Of a stretch of DNA of 64,000 nucleotides, positions 53,251-62,641 are shown piece after piece. The DNA is from Aromatoleum buckelii. GTDB lineage: Bacteria > Pseudomonadota > Gammaproteobacteria > Burkholderiales > Rhodocyclaceae. The position numbers and the translations under genes are program-made. The stretch spans positions 1,488,001 to 1,552,000 of the forward strand of contig NZ_WTVH02000010.1 in NCBI RefSeq assembly GCF_012910785.2, given 5' to 3'. The notes under the pieces are model-generated. The model had not been told where the DNA came from and did not search any database. It saw nothing but the letters and a program-made list of their open reading frames with translations. Within the stretch, counting starts at the first letter, position 1, and every line of letters starts with the position of its first letter.

Positions 53251-54552
53251 ATGCTGACCGCGCTCTATCCCGGAAAGCTGCCGTCCTCGGCAGTGCCACA
53301 AGCCCGCTTTGGCGAGTTCACGCTTGGCTACGTGAATGCGCTGGTGCTGGTTGCCGTCAGCCACCAGTTGTGGCTGTGCCTGCTGTACACGCAGTTCGGC
53401 ATCGGCGGGAAGAGCACCGTAATGATCGCCGAGATCGTCATGCTCGCAGCTGCCCTGCCGCTGCTGTTGAAGCGTCTGCCGCTGGGGTTCTACCTGGCTG
53501 CCGCACTGCTCGTTGCCAACGCGATCACGCTCGCGCTGCTGCGCGACTCGCTCGACCCGAAGCCGCTGCGCGATCTCCTCGTTCCGCTGGTTTTTCTGGG
53601 CGTCGGCATGAGCGTGGGCGGCGAAGACAACGCCGACCGCCTGCTCAAGCGCGTCGTGTGGCTGGTCCTCGCGTTCGCGATGTTCGAATTCCTGGCACTG
53701 GACGTATTCACGCGCTTCTTCGACATCCAGTCGTACTACCTCGCACGCGGCGTCGGCGACCCCGAGATGGGCCTCTACCGGCCGGACAAGCTCGTTGCCA
53801 GCGGCATGCGTCCGGATGCGATCGGGCGCACGCTGGCTGCGTTCCTCGGCCCACACCGGGTCTCATCGATCTTCATCGAGCCGGTGTCGCTCGGCAATTT
53901 CGCGGTGATCTGCGCAGCCTGGGGCCTGGCGAAAGCACGCGAACAGTGGCAGGAGGCAGCTTTCTTCGTCGCCGCTGCGGCCGTGATGACGGTGCTGAGC
54001 GACTCGCGTTTCGCCACGCTGACGATCGGCGTGCTGCTCGTGCTGCGGCTGGTGCCGCTGCGTGGCGCCGAAACGCTCCTGATGCCGCTCCCGTTCCTGT
54101 GTGTCGGCGCGCTGGCGCTTATCGCCTTCGCGACCGGCGGTGAGTATTCCGACTCCCTTGCTGGGCGCCTCGCGCTGACCGGCAGCACGCTGATGACGAT
54201 GGGCGGCGGTGAGCTGTTCGGGTTCGACGGGCCGGCACAGCGCTATTTCGACATGGGATACCCTTACGTCCTCGCCAATTTCGGCCTCTTCGCATGTCTG
54301 CTGCTGTGGGCCGCCTTCTGGCTGCTGCCGGCGCAAGGCACCGCCACCACGCGCCGCTTTCATGCGTATGTCGCCGTCTACCTGGTGCTGATCCTGTCCG
54401 TCAGCGGCAGTTCGGCGTTCGCGTTCAAGACCTCCGCCGTGCTGTGGTACCTGCTCGGCAGCCTCGTCGTCGGCAGTGAAACTGCGCTCCGCGAATCCGG
54501 GGAGGCGCTGGCGTCGGCTGGTCGACGCGGCCTTGACCGGCCCGGAGGATGA
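53251..54552 (+). CDS. Polysaccharide polymerase, GumE/Wzy-like
   Basis: A 433-residue membrane protein with about 10-12 hydrophobic segments, placed between the export ATPase and the glycosyltransferases. Charged loops such as FFDIQSYYLARGVGDPEMGLYRPDK and GPHRVSSIFIEPVSLGNFAV are similar in layout to GumE and O-antigen polymerase-like proteins. Expected role: joining flipped repeat units at the periplasmic face. The identification rests on topology, position and family resemblance. Its stop overlaps the next ATG (ATGA). Confidence 0.8.
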   Translation: MLTALYPGKLPSSAVPQARFGEFTLGYVNALVLVAVSHQLWLCLLYTQFGIGGKSTVMIAEIVMLAAALPLLLKRLPLGFYLAAALLVANAITLALLRDSLDPKPLRDLLVPLVFLGVGMSVGGEDNADRLLKRVVWLVLAFAMFEFLALDVFTRFFDIQSYYLARGVGDPEMGLYRPDKLVASGMRPDAIGRTLAAFLGPHRVSSIFIEPVSLGNFAVICAAWGLAKAREQWQEAAFFVAAAAVMTVLSDSRFATLTIGVLLVLRLVPLRGAETLLMPLPFLCVGALALIAFATGGEYSDSLAGRLALTGSTLMTMGGGELFGFDGPAQRYFDMGYPYVLANFGLFACLLLWAAFWLLPAQGTATTRRFHAYVAVYLVLILSVSGSSAFAFKTSAVLWYLLGSLVVGSETALRESGEALASAGRRGLDRPGG

Positions 54553-54554
54553 AC

Positions 54555-55673
54555 ATGCGGATCGCGCACGTCGTCCGTCAGTACCACCCGTCCGTCGGCG
54601 GCATGGAGGACGTCGTGCGCAATATCGCCAAGCACCAGCTCGAGTCGGGGTTTCGGCCGGTCATCGTCACGCTCGACCGGTTGTTTCGCGACCGTCAGCA
54701 GCCGCTGCCTGCGCAGGACGAAGTGGATCGGGTGCCGGTGCGGCGCCTGTCCTACGCCGGATCGTCCCGCTATCCGCTGTGTCCGCAGGTGCTGCGGCTG
54801 CTCGGCGACGCCGACGTGATCCATGTGCATGGCGTGGACTTCTTCTTCGATTACCTCGCAGCGACGCGCTGGCTGCATCATCGCCCGCTGGTCGCCTCGA
54901 CTCATGGCGGCTTCTTCCATACGCGTTTCGCGGCGTCGCTGAAGAAAGTCTTTTTCCACACCGTGACGCGGGGCAGCGTGCGAGGCTACGACCGCATCAT
55001 CGCGACGAGCGACAGTGACGGGCGGATTTTCGCGCCGATCGTGGGCAACGGTCGGCTGCAAGTTATCGAAAACGGCGTCAACGTCGACAAGTTCCGCGCT
55101 CGCAGTGCCGCCGACCAGGTGCCGACGCTGATCTACTTTGGCCGCTGGTCGGAAAACAAGGGCCTCCCTGCGGCGCTCGATCTGCTCGCGCGACTGCGCC
55201 GCACCGACGCGGCCTGGCGGCTGATCGTAGCAGGGCGCGAGTACGACTACTGCGCCGCTGCGCTGCATGCGCTGATTGCCGCGCGCAATCTCGAGACGGC
55301 AGTCGAGGTCGTGCCGAATCCGGGCGACGCCGAGCTGGCGGCGCTGATCGGACGCGCGAGCTACTTCATCTGCCTGTCACGCCACGAAGGCTTCGGGCTC
55401 GCCGCGATCGAGGCGATGAGTGCCGGGCTGGTGCCGGTTCTGAGCGACATTCCGCCGTTCCGCTCGCTCGTCGAGCGCTCGCAGATCGGCGTGCTCGTCG
55501 AAAGCGGCCGGGAGGACGAGGCGGTCGCGTCGCTGAACCGGGAATACCACTTGCCCCACCACCGCCACCGCAGACGACGCGAGCAGGCGATCGCGTTTGC
55601 CGAACCGTACGACTGGCGGCGCGTCGCGGGCTGCTACCTGCGCGTCTATCGCGAAGTGGAGAGAGCGACATGA
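54555..55673 (+). CDS. GT4 glycosyltransferase, GumH-like mannosyltransferase
   Basis: A 372-residue cytoplasmic GT4 enzyme. Typical elements are VVRQYHPSVGGMEDVVRNIAKHQ at the N-terminus, VIENGVNVDKF, IYFGRWSENKGL and the EGFGLAAIEAMSAG block with the nucleotide-sugar Glu pair. The opening and the GGFFHTRFAASLKKVFF segment strongly recall GumH, which adds alpha-1,3-mannose to the cellobiose-PP-lipid in xanthan synthesis. The ATG at 54555 has GGAGG six bases before it; an ATG at 54549 overlaps the polymerase stop and is the alternative. Sugar specificity is inferred. Confidence 0.87.
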   Translation: MRIAHVVRQYHPSVGGMEDVVRNIAKHQLESGFRPVIVTLDRLFRDRQQPLPAQDEVDRVPVRRLSYAGSSRYPLCPQVLRLLGDADVIHVHGVDFFFDYLAATRWLHHRPLVASTHGGFFHTRFAASLKKVFFHTVTRGSVRGYDRIIATSDSDGRIFAPIVGNGRLQVIENGVNVDKFRARSAADQVPTLIYFGRWSENKGLPAALDLLARLRRTDAAWRLIVAGREYDYCAAALHALIAARNLETAVEVVPNPGDAELAALIGRASYFICLSRHEGFGLAAIEAMSAGLVPVLSDIPPFRSLVERSQIGVLVESGREDEAVASLNREYHLPHHRHRRRREQAIAFAEPYDWRRVAGCYLRVYREVERAT

Positions 55674-56686
55674 GCATGCGATGGCTGAGAAGGGCCGCAA
55701 TCGCAGGGAGCCTTCTGGCAGCGTCCGCCTCGTGGGCAGGATGTGTGGATGGCAGCCCTCTGACCGGCGTCAATATGGCCGGCGCGGAATTCAACTCGAA
55801 ACGCCTGCCCGGCACGATGTACAAGGACTATGTATATCCGACTGCGCAGGATCTGGGCTATTTCGCTTCGAAAGGCGCGACCGTGATCCGGCTGCCGTTT
55901 CGCTGGGAACGGGCCCAGCTCAACCTCATGGGAGCACTCGACGCGGCGCAGATGAACGCGATCACCAAGGTCGTCGCCGCTGCGGCCCCGCTCGGGCTGT
56001 GCGTGATTCTCGATGCACACAATTACGGCACCTATCACGGCAAGGCGATAGGGTCCGCGGACGTGCCCAAGGCAGCATTCCACGATTTCTGGACCAAGAT
56101 GGCCCAGCGCTTTCCGGATGCCTCGCAGGTCGCCTTCGGCCTGATGAACGAGCCGAAGGCAATGCCGATCCCGCAGTGGGCGGAGGTCGCACGAGGAACC
56201 GTCGCGGCGTTGCGCGAGGCCGGTGCGGACAACCTGCTCCTGGTCGGGGGCGGGCGGTGGAGCGGCGTCCACGAGTGGTTCAAGGAGTTTTCCGGAATAT
56301 CGAATGCGCAGGCGTTCGTCGACTTGTCGGACCCGCTCGGCCGCACGCTCATCGAAGTCCACCAGTACGCGAATCCCGGTTATTCCGGCACGACGACCGA
56401 CTGCCTCGCACCGTCGCATTTCGACCGCATGTTCGCGTCGATTTCCGACTGGGCGCGCGCGAACGGACACAAACTCTTCCTCGGCGAATTCGGAACGCCC
56501 GGCACCCCCGAGTGCCTCGCGACCCTCGACCACCTGCTGACGCTGGTGAGCAACCGCGACGTCTGGCGCGGCTGGGCCGTATGGGCGGCCGGGCGCTGGT
56601 GGGGGAGCTATCCCTTGAGCATCCACCCGAAGGATGGCGTCGACGCGCCGCAGATGAGCGTCGTGTCGCCATACCTCGGAAAATGA
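55670..56686 (+). CDS. Secreted GH5 endoglucanase-like glycoside hydrolase
   Basis: A 338-residue family GH5 enzyme with a Sec signal peptide (cleavage near residue 23, ASAS-WAG). The acid/base Glu is in GLMNEPK, the nucleophile in LGEFGTPG; an active-site HQYAN follows EV and HNYGTYHGK carries the conserved His. Related enzymes cut beta-1,4-glucan. Its start overlaps the GumH-like stop (ATGA), so it is produced with the EPS enzymes. It might trim or clear the polymer in the periplasm, like BcsZ in cellulose operons; that would fit a cellulosic backbone. Confidence 0.9.
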   Translation: MSMRWLRRAAIAGSLLAASASWAGCVDGSPLTGVNMAGAEFNSKRLPGTMYKDYVYPTAQDLGYFASKGATVIRLPFRWERAQLNLMGALDAAQMNAITKVVAAAAPLGLCVILDAHNYGTYHGKAIGSADVPKAAFHDFWTKMAQRFPDASQVAFGLMNEPKAMPIPQWAEVARGTVAALREAGADNLLLVGGGRWSGVHEWFKEFSGISNAQAFVDLSDPLGRTLIEVHQYANPGYSGTTTDCLAPSHFDRMFASISDWARANGHKLFLGEFGTPGTPECLATLDHLLTLVSNRDVWRGWAVWAAGRWWGSYPLSIHPKDGVDAPQMSVVSPYLGK

Positions 56687-56695
56687 GCAGTCGAG

Positions 56696-56833
56696 ATGAT
56701 GATGCTCGCCATGACCGTCGGCGTTACCACCGCCATCGCCGTGGTGGTCCACCTGGCACGCTTCGGCCTGCCTTCCGCCGGACGCCATATCGAGGGCACC
56801 GGCACGGAACTGGGGAGGCCCGTATCCCCGTGA
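56696..56833 (+). CDS. Candidate small membrane protein
   Basis: A 45-residue frame filling the space between the GH5 stop (9 bp upstream) and the next glycosyltransferase, whose GTG overlaps its stop (GTGA). It starts with ATG-ATG-ATG and has one hydrophobic segment (TTAIAVVVHLARFGLP). No family is recognised. The tight spacing and coupling support translation, but chance cannot be excluded. Confidence 0.42.
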   Translation: MMMLAMTVGVTTAIAVVVHLARFGLPSAGRHIEGTGTELGRPVSP

Positions 56834-58089
56834 ACATTGCCTTTTTCACCGCCCGCTTTCCGGTCTTGTCCGAGACCTTCGTGATTCGTCAGGTCGCGGG
56901 GCTGAAGCGACTCGGCCATGACGTCACCGTCATCACCGCCGAATGGGGCGACCCGGGGCTCGCGCACGCGATCTATTGCGACAACGAGTTGGGCAAGCAT
57001 GTGCGCGCGCTTCGAATGGTCCACGGTTCGCGCTGGCGGATGCTGACGCTTGCCCGCTTTCTCGTCCGGAGCCTGGTCAGCACAGCGGGGCTGCGCCGGC
57101 TCGGCGTCGCTCTGCGCGCCGCGCTGACCGGCAGCTCCGCTGCTCTGCTGGATATCGCCGCCCAGACTTCGCACGGTTCGATCGGCCGTTTCGACGCCAT
57201 CGTTGCGCACTTCGGGCCGATGGGCGTGCGCGCGATGTATTTGCGCGAGGCCGGGCTCGTTGAAGGGCCGATCGCAACGATCTTCCACGGCCACGACATG
57301 AGCGACCGGAACACGGTCGCGCGCCACCTCGGCAATTACCGGCGGTTGTTCGCCGACACCGAGCGCATGTTGCCAATCAGCGCCCTGTGGGGACAGCAAC
57401 TGCAGAAGTGGGGCTGCCCGCCGTCCTGCATCAAAGTGCTGCGCATGGGCGTCGATGTCGATGCGCTGCCCACGCTGGCGCCCGAGCGCCCGCTCGGACG
57501 CCCGCTGCGCGTGCTCAGCGTCGCGCGCTTCACCGAAAAGAAGGGGCTGGACTATGCCATTCGCGGGGTCATCGGCGCGCGGGCCGATGTTCGCCTCGAG
57601 ATCATCGGCGGCGGCCCGCTGGCAGCCGAACTGCGCGCGCTCGCCGCGCCGGCCGGCGAGCGCATCGTTTTTCTCGGCGAGCAGCCGCAGCAGGTGGTGT
57701 TCGCCGCGCTCGCACGCGCGGACGTCTTTCTGTTGCCGTCAGTGACCGCTGCCGACGGGGACATGGAGGGCATCCCGGTCGCGCTGATGGAAGCGATGGC
57801 GAGCGGAACGCTGGTACTGACGACGCGCCACAGCGCCATCCCCGAGCTCGTCGAGCATGGCGTCTCGGGTCTGCTCGTCGACGAGCGCGACGCCGGAGCG
57901 ATCAGCACCTGGGTCGAGCGCATCGCTGCAGGAGCCGTCGATGTCGTCGCGATGCGCACTGCGGCGCGGTGCAAGGTCGCGCGCGAATTCAACAATGCCC
58001 TGCTCGATAAAGAGCTCGCGCGACACTGCGCCGAACTCGGCTGCGTGTCCGCGAAGCCCGATGATCAATGCGTGGCGGCCAAGGCATGA
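56830..58089 (+). CDS. GT4 glycosyltransferase, WcaL/AmsK-like
   Basis: A 419-residue GT4 enzyme. The opening [24 protein letters not shown] is characteristic of the colanic acid/amylovoran transferase group (WcaL/AmsK), [10 protein letters not shown] lies in the middle, and the C-terminal half has [16 protein letters not shown] and [15 protein letters not shown] with the donor-binding Glu. It occupies the place where xanthan clusters have GumI, but belongs to a different group, so a different side-chain sugar is possible. GTG start coupled to the small upstream frame. Donor and acceptor unknown. Confidence 0.87.
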   Translation: MNIAFFTARFPVLSETFVIRQVAGLKRLGHDVTVITAEWGDPGLAHAIYCDNELGKHVRALRMVHGSRWRMLTLARFLVRSLVSTAGLRRLGVALRAALTGSSAALLDIAAQTSHGSIGRFDAIVAHFGPMGVRAMYLREAGLVEGPIATIFHGHDMSDRNTVARHLGNYRRLFADTERMLPISALWGQQLQKWGCPPSCIKVLRMGVDVDALPTLAPERPLGRPLRVLSVARFTEKKGLDYAIRGVIGARADVRLEIIGGGPLAAELRALAAPAGERIVFLGEQPQQVVFAALARADVFLLPSVTAADGDMEGIPVALMEAMASGTLVLTTRHSAIPELVEHGVSGLLVDERDAGAISTWVERIAAGAVDVVAMRTAARCKVAREFNNALLDKELARHCAELGCVSAKPDDQCVAAKA

Positions 58090-58100
58090 AGGAGCCCGAC

Positions 58101-59246
58101 ATGAATCGAGACCTACAGGACGCAATGCGTGGCCCGGAAAGCTTCCTCGTCCTCTCTGCGCACGATTACCGCTCGCCGCGCAAGGCGAACATTCACTTCA
58201 TCACCGAGCAGCTCGCCAAGCGCGGGCCGACGCGTTTCTTTTCGCTGCGTTACAGCCTGCTGTCGCGCTACACGGCAGATCCGCGCCTGCCGATCGATGG
58301 GTGCGCGAACCGCATCGAACGGCATCGCGGCGTCGATTGCTTCCTGTGGAAAACGCAGGTTCATCCGTTCAACACGCGGCGCCCGCTGCTGCGCCCGGTC
58401 GAAGCGCTGATGTTCGGCTGGTATCTACGGGCAGCCAGCCCGGTGCTGTTGCGCTGGATCGCCGAGGCGAGCGTGATCCTCTTCGAGAGCGGCACCGCGC
58501 CGGTGTTTTTCGAGCTCGCGAGGCGGATGAATCCTGCGGCGAAGACGGTTTATATCGCCTCCGACGACCTCGACACGATCAACTCGGCCGACTACGTCAA
58601 GCGCACTTTCCTCCGCATCGCGCCGTCGATCGACATCATCCGCCTGCCGTCCCGTGCGCTCGCGCGGACGATCCCGAGCAGCGGCAACCTTTATTTCATC
58701 CCGCACGGCATCGATCCAGGGCTCGCGTCACAGGGCGATCCCTCCCCGTACGGCCCCGGTATCCACGCGGTGTCGGTGGGTTCGATGCTGTTCGACGCGG
58801 AGTTCTTCGCCTGCGCTTCACGCCGCTTTCCGCACATCAGTTTCCATGTCATCGGCTCAGGCCGGCCACGGTGCGCGGACTACGGCAGCAACGTCATCGT
58901 CCATGACGAGATGCCGCACGCCGACACCGTGCGCTTCATCAAGCATGCGCACTTCGGCATCGCGCCCTACCGCACGGCGCAGCTGCCCGACTATCTCGCC
59001 GACACCTCAATGAAGTTGATCCAGTACGACTTTCTCGGCCTGCCCGCGGTCTGCCCCCGCGAGGTCGTGGGCGACTACCGCAGCCGCTTCGGCTACCGGC
59101 CCAGCGACGAGGAGTCGATCGTCGCAGCGATCAAGGCCGCTCTCGAAGCGCCCCGCGAACCGAGCCGCGCGCACCCGAGCTGGTCGGACGTCGCCGATCG
59201 CGTCCTCCAGCCGACCCGCTATTCAGACACCCGGATACGCACATGA
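58101..59246 (+). CDS. GumK-like GT70 glucuronosyltransferase
   Basis: A 381-residue membrane-associated enzyme that I recognise as a close relative of GumK, the GT70 glucuronosyltransferase of xanthan synthesis, which adds beta-1,2-GlcA to the mannose of the lipid-linked trisaccharide. Shared stretches include [50 protein letters not shown] and [22 protein letters not shown]. The catalytic-base Asp maps to Asp155 ([10 protein letters not shown]) and the donor-site Lys is in TSMKL. The ATG at 58101 has AGGAG seven bases upstream. This is the most specific sign of a xanthan-like pathway. Confidence 0.93.
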   Translation: MNRDLQDAMRGPESFLVLSAHDYRSPRKANIHFITEQLAKRGPTRFFSLRYSLLSRYTADPRLPIDGCANRIERHRGVDCFLWKTQVHPFNTRRPLLRPVEALMFGWYLRAASPVLLRWIAEASVILFESGTAPVFFELARRMNPAAKTVYIASDDLDTINSADYVKRTFLRIAPSIDIIRLPSRALARTIPSSGNLYFIPHGIDPGLASQGDPSPYGPGIHAVSVGSMLFDAEFFACASRRFPHISFHVIGSGRPRCADYGSNVIVHDEMPHADTVRFIKHAHFGIAPYRTAQLPDYLADTSMKLIQYDFLGLPAVCPREVVGDYRSRFGYRPSDEESIVAAIKAALEAPREPSRAHPSWSDVADRVLQPTRYSDTRIRT

Positions 59247-60031
59247 ACTCCACGACACAACCCGTCGAGACCCTGTCGATTGCCGGCTTCCCTGTCCTGC
59301 ACAGCAGCGCATCGGCGCTGAGGGAACGCATGCTGGCGGTGCTCGACGGCGGCGAGCAGACGGCGCTTTTCTTCGCCAACACCAACTTCATTGTCCAGTG
59401 CGCGCAGCTGCGCAAGCGTATGCACGCACCGGACATCCTGATCGCGAACGATGGCGTCGGCCTCGACATCGCTGCACGGATGATCCACCGTCACCGCTTC
59501 GTCGAGAATCTCAACGGCACCGATTTCATCCCGCCGCTGCTCGAGCGGGCGAAGCGTCCGGTGTTTCTTCTCGGCGCGCGTCCGGGCGTGGCGCGGCGGG
59601 CCGCGGACCGGTTGCGCAAGGAGCACGGGGTCACGGTCCTCGGAGTGTGCGACGGCTATGCAGGAACGGCCGACCCGGAACGTCTGATCCGATGGATCAA
59701 CGACTCGGGTGCCGAGGTCGTCCTCGTCGCCTTCGGCAATCCGCTGCAGGAGGAATGGATCCTGCGGCATCGCGGACGTCTCGATGCGCGCCTGTTGATC
59801 GGGGTCGGTGCGCTGTTCGATTTCCTCGCCGGCGACAAGGCACGCGCGCCCGACATCGTCCGGCGTCTGCGGCTCGAATGGCTGTATCGCCTCGGCCGGG
59901 AGCCGCGCCGGCTGGCGCGGCGCTACACGATCGACATCGCGCGTTTCCTCGTGTTGTGCCTCGCTGCCGACAAGGAAACCGCCAGCGCGTCGGAGAACTT
60001 CAAGTCCGGTCAGACCGGGCGGGGCATATAA
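59243..60031 (+). CDS. WecG/TagA/GumM-like GT26 glycosyltransferase
   Basis: A 262-residue membrane-associated enzyme of the GT26 family. Family motifs: [59 protein letters not shown] and [11 protein letters not shown]. In xanthan synthesis GumM adds the second glucose to Glc-PP-undecaprenol. The stop of the GumK-like gene overlaps its ATG (ATGA). A 142-bp gap with no recognisable gene follows. Confidence 0.9.
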   Translation: MNSTTQPVETLSIAGFPVLHSSASALRERMLAVLDGGEQTALFFANTNFIVQCAQLRKRMHAPDILIANDGVGLDIAARMIHRHRFVENLNGTDFIPPLLERAKRPVFLLGARPGVARRAADRLRKEHGVTVLGVCDGYAGTADPERLIRWINDSGAEVVLVAFGNPLQEEWILRHRGRLDARLLIGVGALFDFLAGDKARAPDIVRRLRLEWLYRLGREPRRLARRYTIDIARFLVLCLAADKETASASENFKSGQTGRGI

Positions 60032-60173
60032 CCCAAGTTTGAAAACCCGCCGCAGTAACCTGTGGTCGCCCCCGCCGCTCCATCGCTGGTCGGCATCGAG
60101 CGCATCGTTCGAGTCCCGATCAGCAGATGGAACGCTCGCAAGCCCACGCCCACTTCGGACAGACGGAGCATGC

Positions 60174-61184
60174 ATGTTGGTGTCAGTCATCATTCCGGCG
60201 TTCAATGTCGCCGGATGTCTGAACCGCGCGATCGATTCGGTGCTCGCACAGACGATCGCGGACTTCGAGATCATCGTCGTTGACGACGCTTCGAGCGATA
60301 CGACGGCGGAGCTCGTGCGGCGGCGTGCTGCCGAGGATTCGCGGATACATTTGCTGCAAAACCCGGTGAACGCCGGGCCGTCCGTCGCACGCAATCGTGG
60401 CATTGCGGCTGCCCGCTCCGAGTGGGTTGCGATACTCGATGCGGACGATGCCTATGAGCCGGACCGGCTCGCAGCCCTGTGCGCCATCGGCGAGGCCAAG
60501 CAGGCGGCCCTGGTGGCGGACAACCTCGTTCTCTACGACGCGGCTGCCGGATTGCGCACCGGCGTCGGGCTGGAGGACCGGAGCGAAGATGCGGTCGAGA
60601 TCATCAGCGTCGAAGACTTCTTACGCAACTGCATCACCGGCCGTTCGCCCTTCGACCTCGGACAGTTGAAAGGGTTGATGCGGCGGGACTTCCTGCGCGA
60701 GCACGCGCTGCGCTATGCGGACGATCTGCGCCACGGCGAGGATTTCGATCTGTACGCGCGGCTGTTGCTGGCAGGCGGCAGATTCGTGTTGGTCGGCAAA
60801 TCGTATTACCTGTTCACGCAGCGCATCGGAACGGTCAGCGCCAAGCCGTCGGGGTTCTCCCGCACCATTGCCAACTACGACGGGATGCGCAACGCGACGC
60901 TCGCGCTGCTGTCCCATCCGGCTGTTCGCGGGAACGCGGTACGCGAGGATTTGTTGCGCGCCCGAGCCGATGCGATCCGCTGGCACAAGAGCCGCACGGT
61001 TTTAGGGGGCTTGCTGCAGAGTCGTGACGTTCCCGGGCTGCTGCGCGCTTGCCTGATGGACTGGCGGATCGGCGCGGTGCTCGTACGCAAGCTCGCGGGC
61101 CGGTTGCACCGGACCACGTTCGCTTCGAGCATGCAGGGCGCGCTCATCGCGGCCGTCGCAGTCAGATTGCTGGACTCGACATGA
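60174..61184 (+). CDS. GT2 glycosyltransferase
   Basis: A 336-residue GT2 enzyme: VSVIIPAFNVAGCLNRAIDSVLAQT and EIIVVDDASSD at the N-terminus, a DADDAYE metal/nucleotide motif near residue 90, and HGEDFDLYARLLLAGG as the acceptor-side motif. It is expected to add one sugar of the repeat unit or a branch; donor and linkage unknown. The ATG at 60174 has CGGAG seven bases upstream. Its stop overlaps the flippase start (ATGA). Confidence 0.88.
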   Translation: MLVSVIIPAFNVAGCLNRAIDSVLAQTIADFEIIVVDDASSDTTAELVRRRAAEDSRIHLLQNPVNAGPSVARNRGIAAARSEWVAILDADDAYEPDRLAALCAIGEAKQAALVADNLVLYDAAAGLRTGVGLEDRSEDAVEIISVEDFLRNCITGRSPFDLGQLKGLMRRDFLREHALRYADDLRHGEDFDLYARLLLAGGRFVLVGKSYYLFTQRIGTVSAKPSGFSRTIANYDGMRNATLALLSHPAVRGNAVREDLLRARADAIRWHKSRTVLGGLLQSRDVPGLLRACLMDWRIGAVLVRKLAGRLHRTTFASSMQGALIAAVAVRLLDST

Positions 61185-62641
61185 CGACCGCCCGGATCTT
61201 CTTTTCGAGCATCGCCTGGAGTTCGGCCGCAGATATCGGCCAGCGGGCGTTCTCGTTCCTGGTATTGCTGATCCTGGTGCGACTGCTCACGCCGCAGGAA
61301 TTCGGCACGGCGGCGACGGCGTTGATGATCATCCAGCTGCTGCAACCGGTCAGCCGCTTCGGCCTTTACGATTACCTGATCTTTCGCGAAGAAGCCGACG
61401 AGTCGGTCAAAGGCGCCGCTTGGCTGACCTCGGTCGGGTTTGGGCTGTCGGCTTCGATCCTGCTGTTCGCGCTCGCCGGGCCGATAGCCCTGGCATTCTC
61501 CGATGCGCAGCTGGCTCCCGTGCTCCGCGCCTTGAGCCCCGTGTTCCTGCTGCGCTCGCTCAGCTGCGTGCACGAGGCCTTGCTGGCGAAGCAGTTCGGG
61601 TTCAAATTCCTCGCCCTGAGAACGGTGAGTGCCGTGTTCGTCGCCGGCGTGATCGCGATCGCCCTCGCCTATTCTGGATGGGGCGTCTACAGCCTCGTGA
61701 TCCAGCAACTGGTGAACGCCTTGGTGTCGAGCGTCGTGTTGTGCCTCTCCTATCGCTGGTGGCCGCGCTTCGCCGGCGTCACGGCGACCTTGCGCACCGT
61801 GGTCGCCGGCGGCTGCAAATACACCGCCGCGCAACTGTTCTCGTCGCTGAACAACACCATCTATGGCCTGGCCATCGGGTTTTTCGTCAGCACCGAGGCG
61901 GCCGGTGTGTTCCGTCTCGCATGGACCGGCCTGGACCTGTGCATCCAGCTGACGATCCGCCCGTTCGCGCAGGTGGCGCAGCCGTTATTCGCGCGGATGC
62001 AGGCCGACCGCAAACGCCTCGGCGAAGCTTTCATCAAGGTATGTCAGCACTGTGCCGTGGTGACCTTCCTGGTGTTCGGATGGATGGCGGTCATGGGACC
62101 GGAGGTGGGTACGTTCGCTTATGGCGCCCGCTGGGCGGGCGCCGGCGAAGTGCTGTCCATCATTTGCTTCGTGGTGTTCCCCGCGACGCCGAATTACCTG
62201 ATCGCCGTGCTGCTCAACGCCGTGGGACAGCCGGACCGCGTCTCGACGCTCTCGGCGGTGCAATCCGCACTCAGCGTGCTGTTCGCCGTCGTCGCCGTGC
62301 ATTGGGGTATGACCGGGATTGCCATCGCCTTCGTACTTCGCGCGCTGATCACGACACCGCTGGGGTTCGTCTTCCTCAAGCGCAGCGCCGACGTCCGCGG
62401 GCGGGATATCGGGCGCGCGCTGGCGGCGCCCGTCATCGCCGCAACCCTGACGATGCTGGTCATCGCGGCGGCCAAAAATTTCGCGCCGCAGTTCCACCCG
62501 GTACTGCTGACCCTCATCGTTAGCGGCATTGCCGCGGTGGTGATCTACGGCGCAGCCCTGTTCCAGTTGCAGCGAGAATTGCTGATGAATCTGTGGTCCT
62601 TGTTCAGCCACAAGCTGGGCCAAGCGAGCGTGCCGAAATGA
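61181..62641 (+). CDS. Wzx-type flippase, GumJ-like
   Basis: A 486-residue protein with 12-14 membrane segments of the MOP polysaccharide exporter family, expected to flip the lipid-linked repeat unit across the inner membrane. Signature stretches are LVLLILVRLLTPQEFGTAATALM near the N-terminus and NNTIYGLAIGFFVSTEAAGVF in the middle. It is coupled by ATGA overlap to the GT2 gene upstream and to the pyruvyl transferase downstream. GumJ has the same role in xanthan assembly. Confidence 0.9.
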   Translation: MTTARIFFSSIAWSSAADIGQRAFSFLVLLILVRLLTPQEFGTAATALMIIQLLQPVSRFGLYDYLIFREEADESVKGAAWLTSVGFGLSASILLFALAGPIALAFSDAQLAPVLRALSPVFLLRSLSCVHEALLAKQFGFKFLALRTVSAVFVAGVIAIALAYSGWGVYSLVIQQLVNALVSSVVLCLSYRWWPRFAGVTATLRTVVAGGCKYTAAQLFSSLNNTIYGLAIGFFVSTEAAGVFRLAWTGLDLCIQLTIRPFAQVAQPLFARMQADRKRLGEAFIKVCQHCAVVTFLVFGWMAVMGPEVGTFAYGARWAGAGEVLSIICFVVFPATPNYLIAVLLNAVGQPDRVSTLSAVQSALSVLFAVVAVHWGMTGIAIAFVLRALITTPLGFVFLKRSADVRGRDIGRALAAPVIAATLTMLVIAAAKNFAPQFHPVLLTLIVSGIAAVVIYGAALFQLQRELLMNLWSLFSHKLGQASVPK

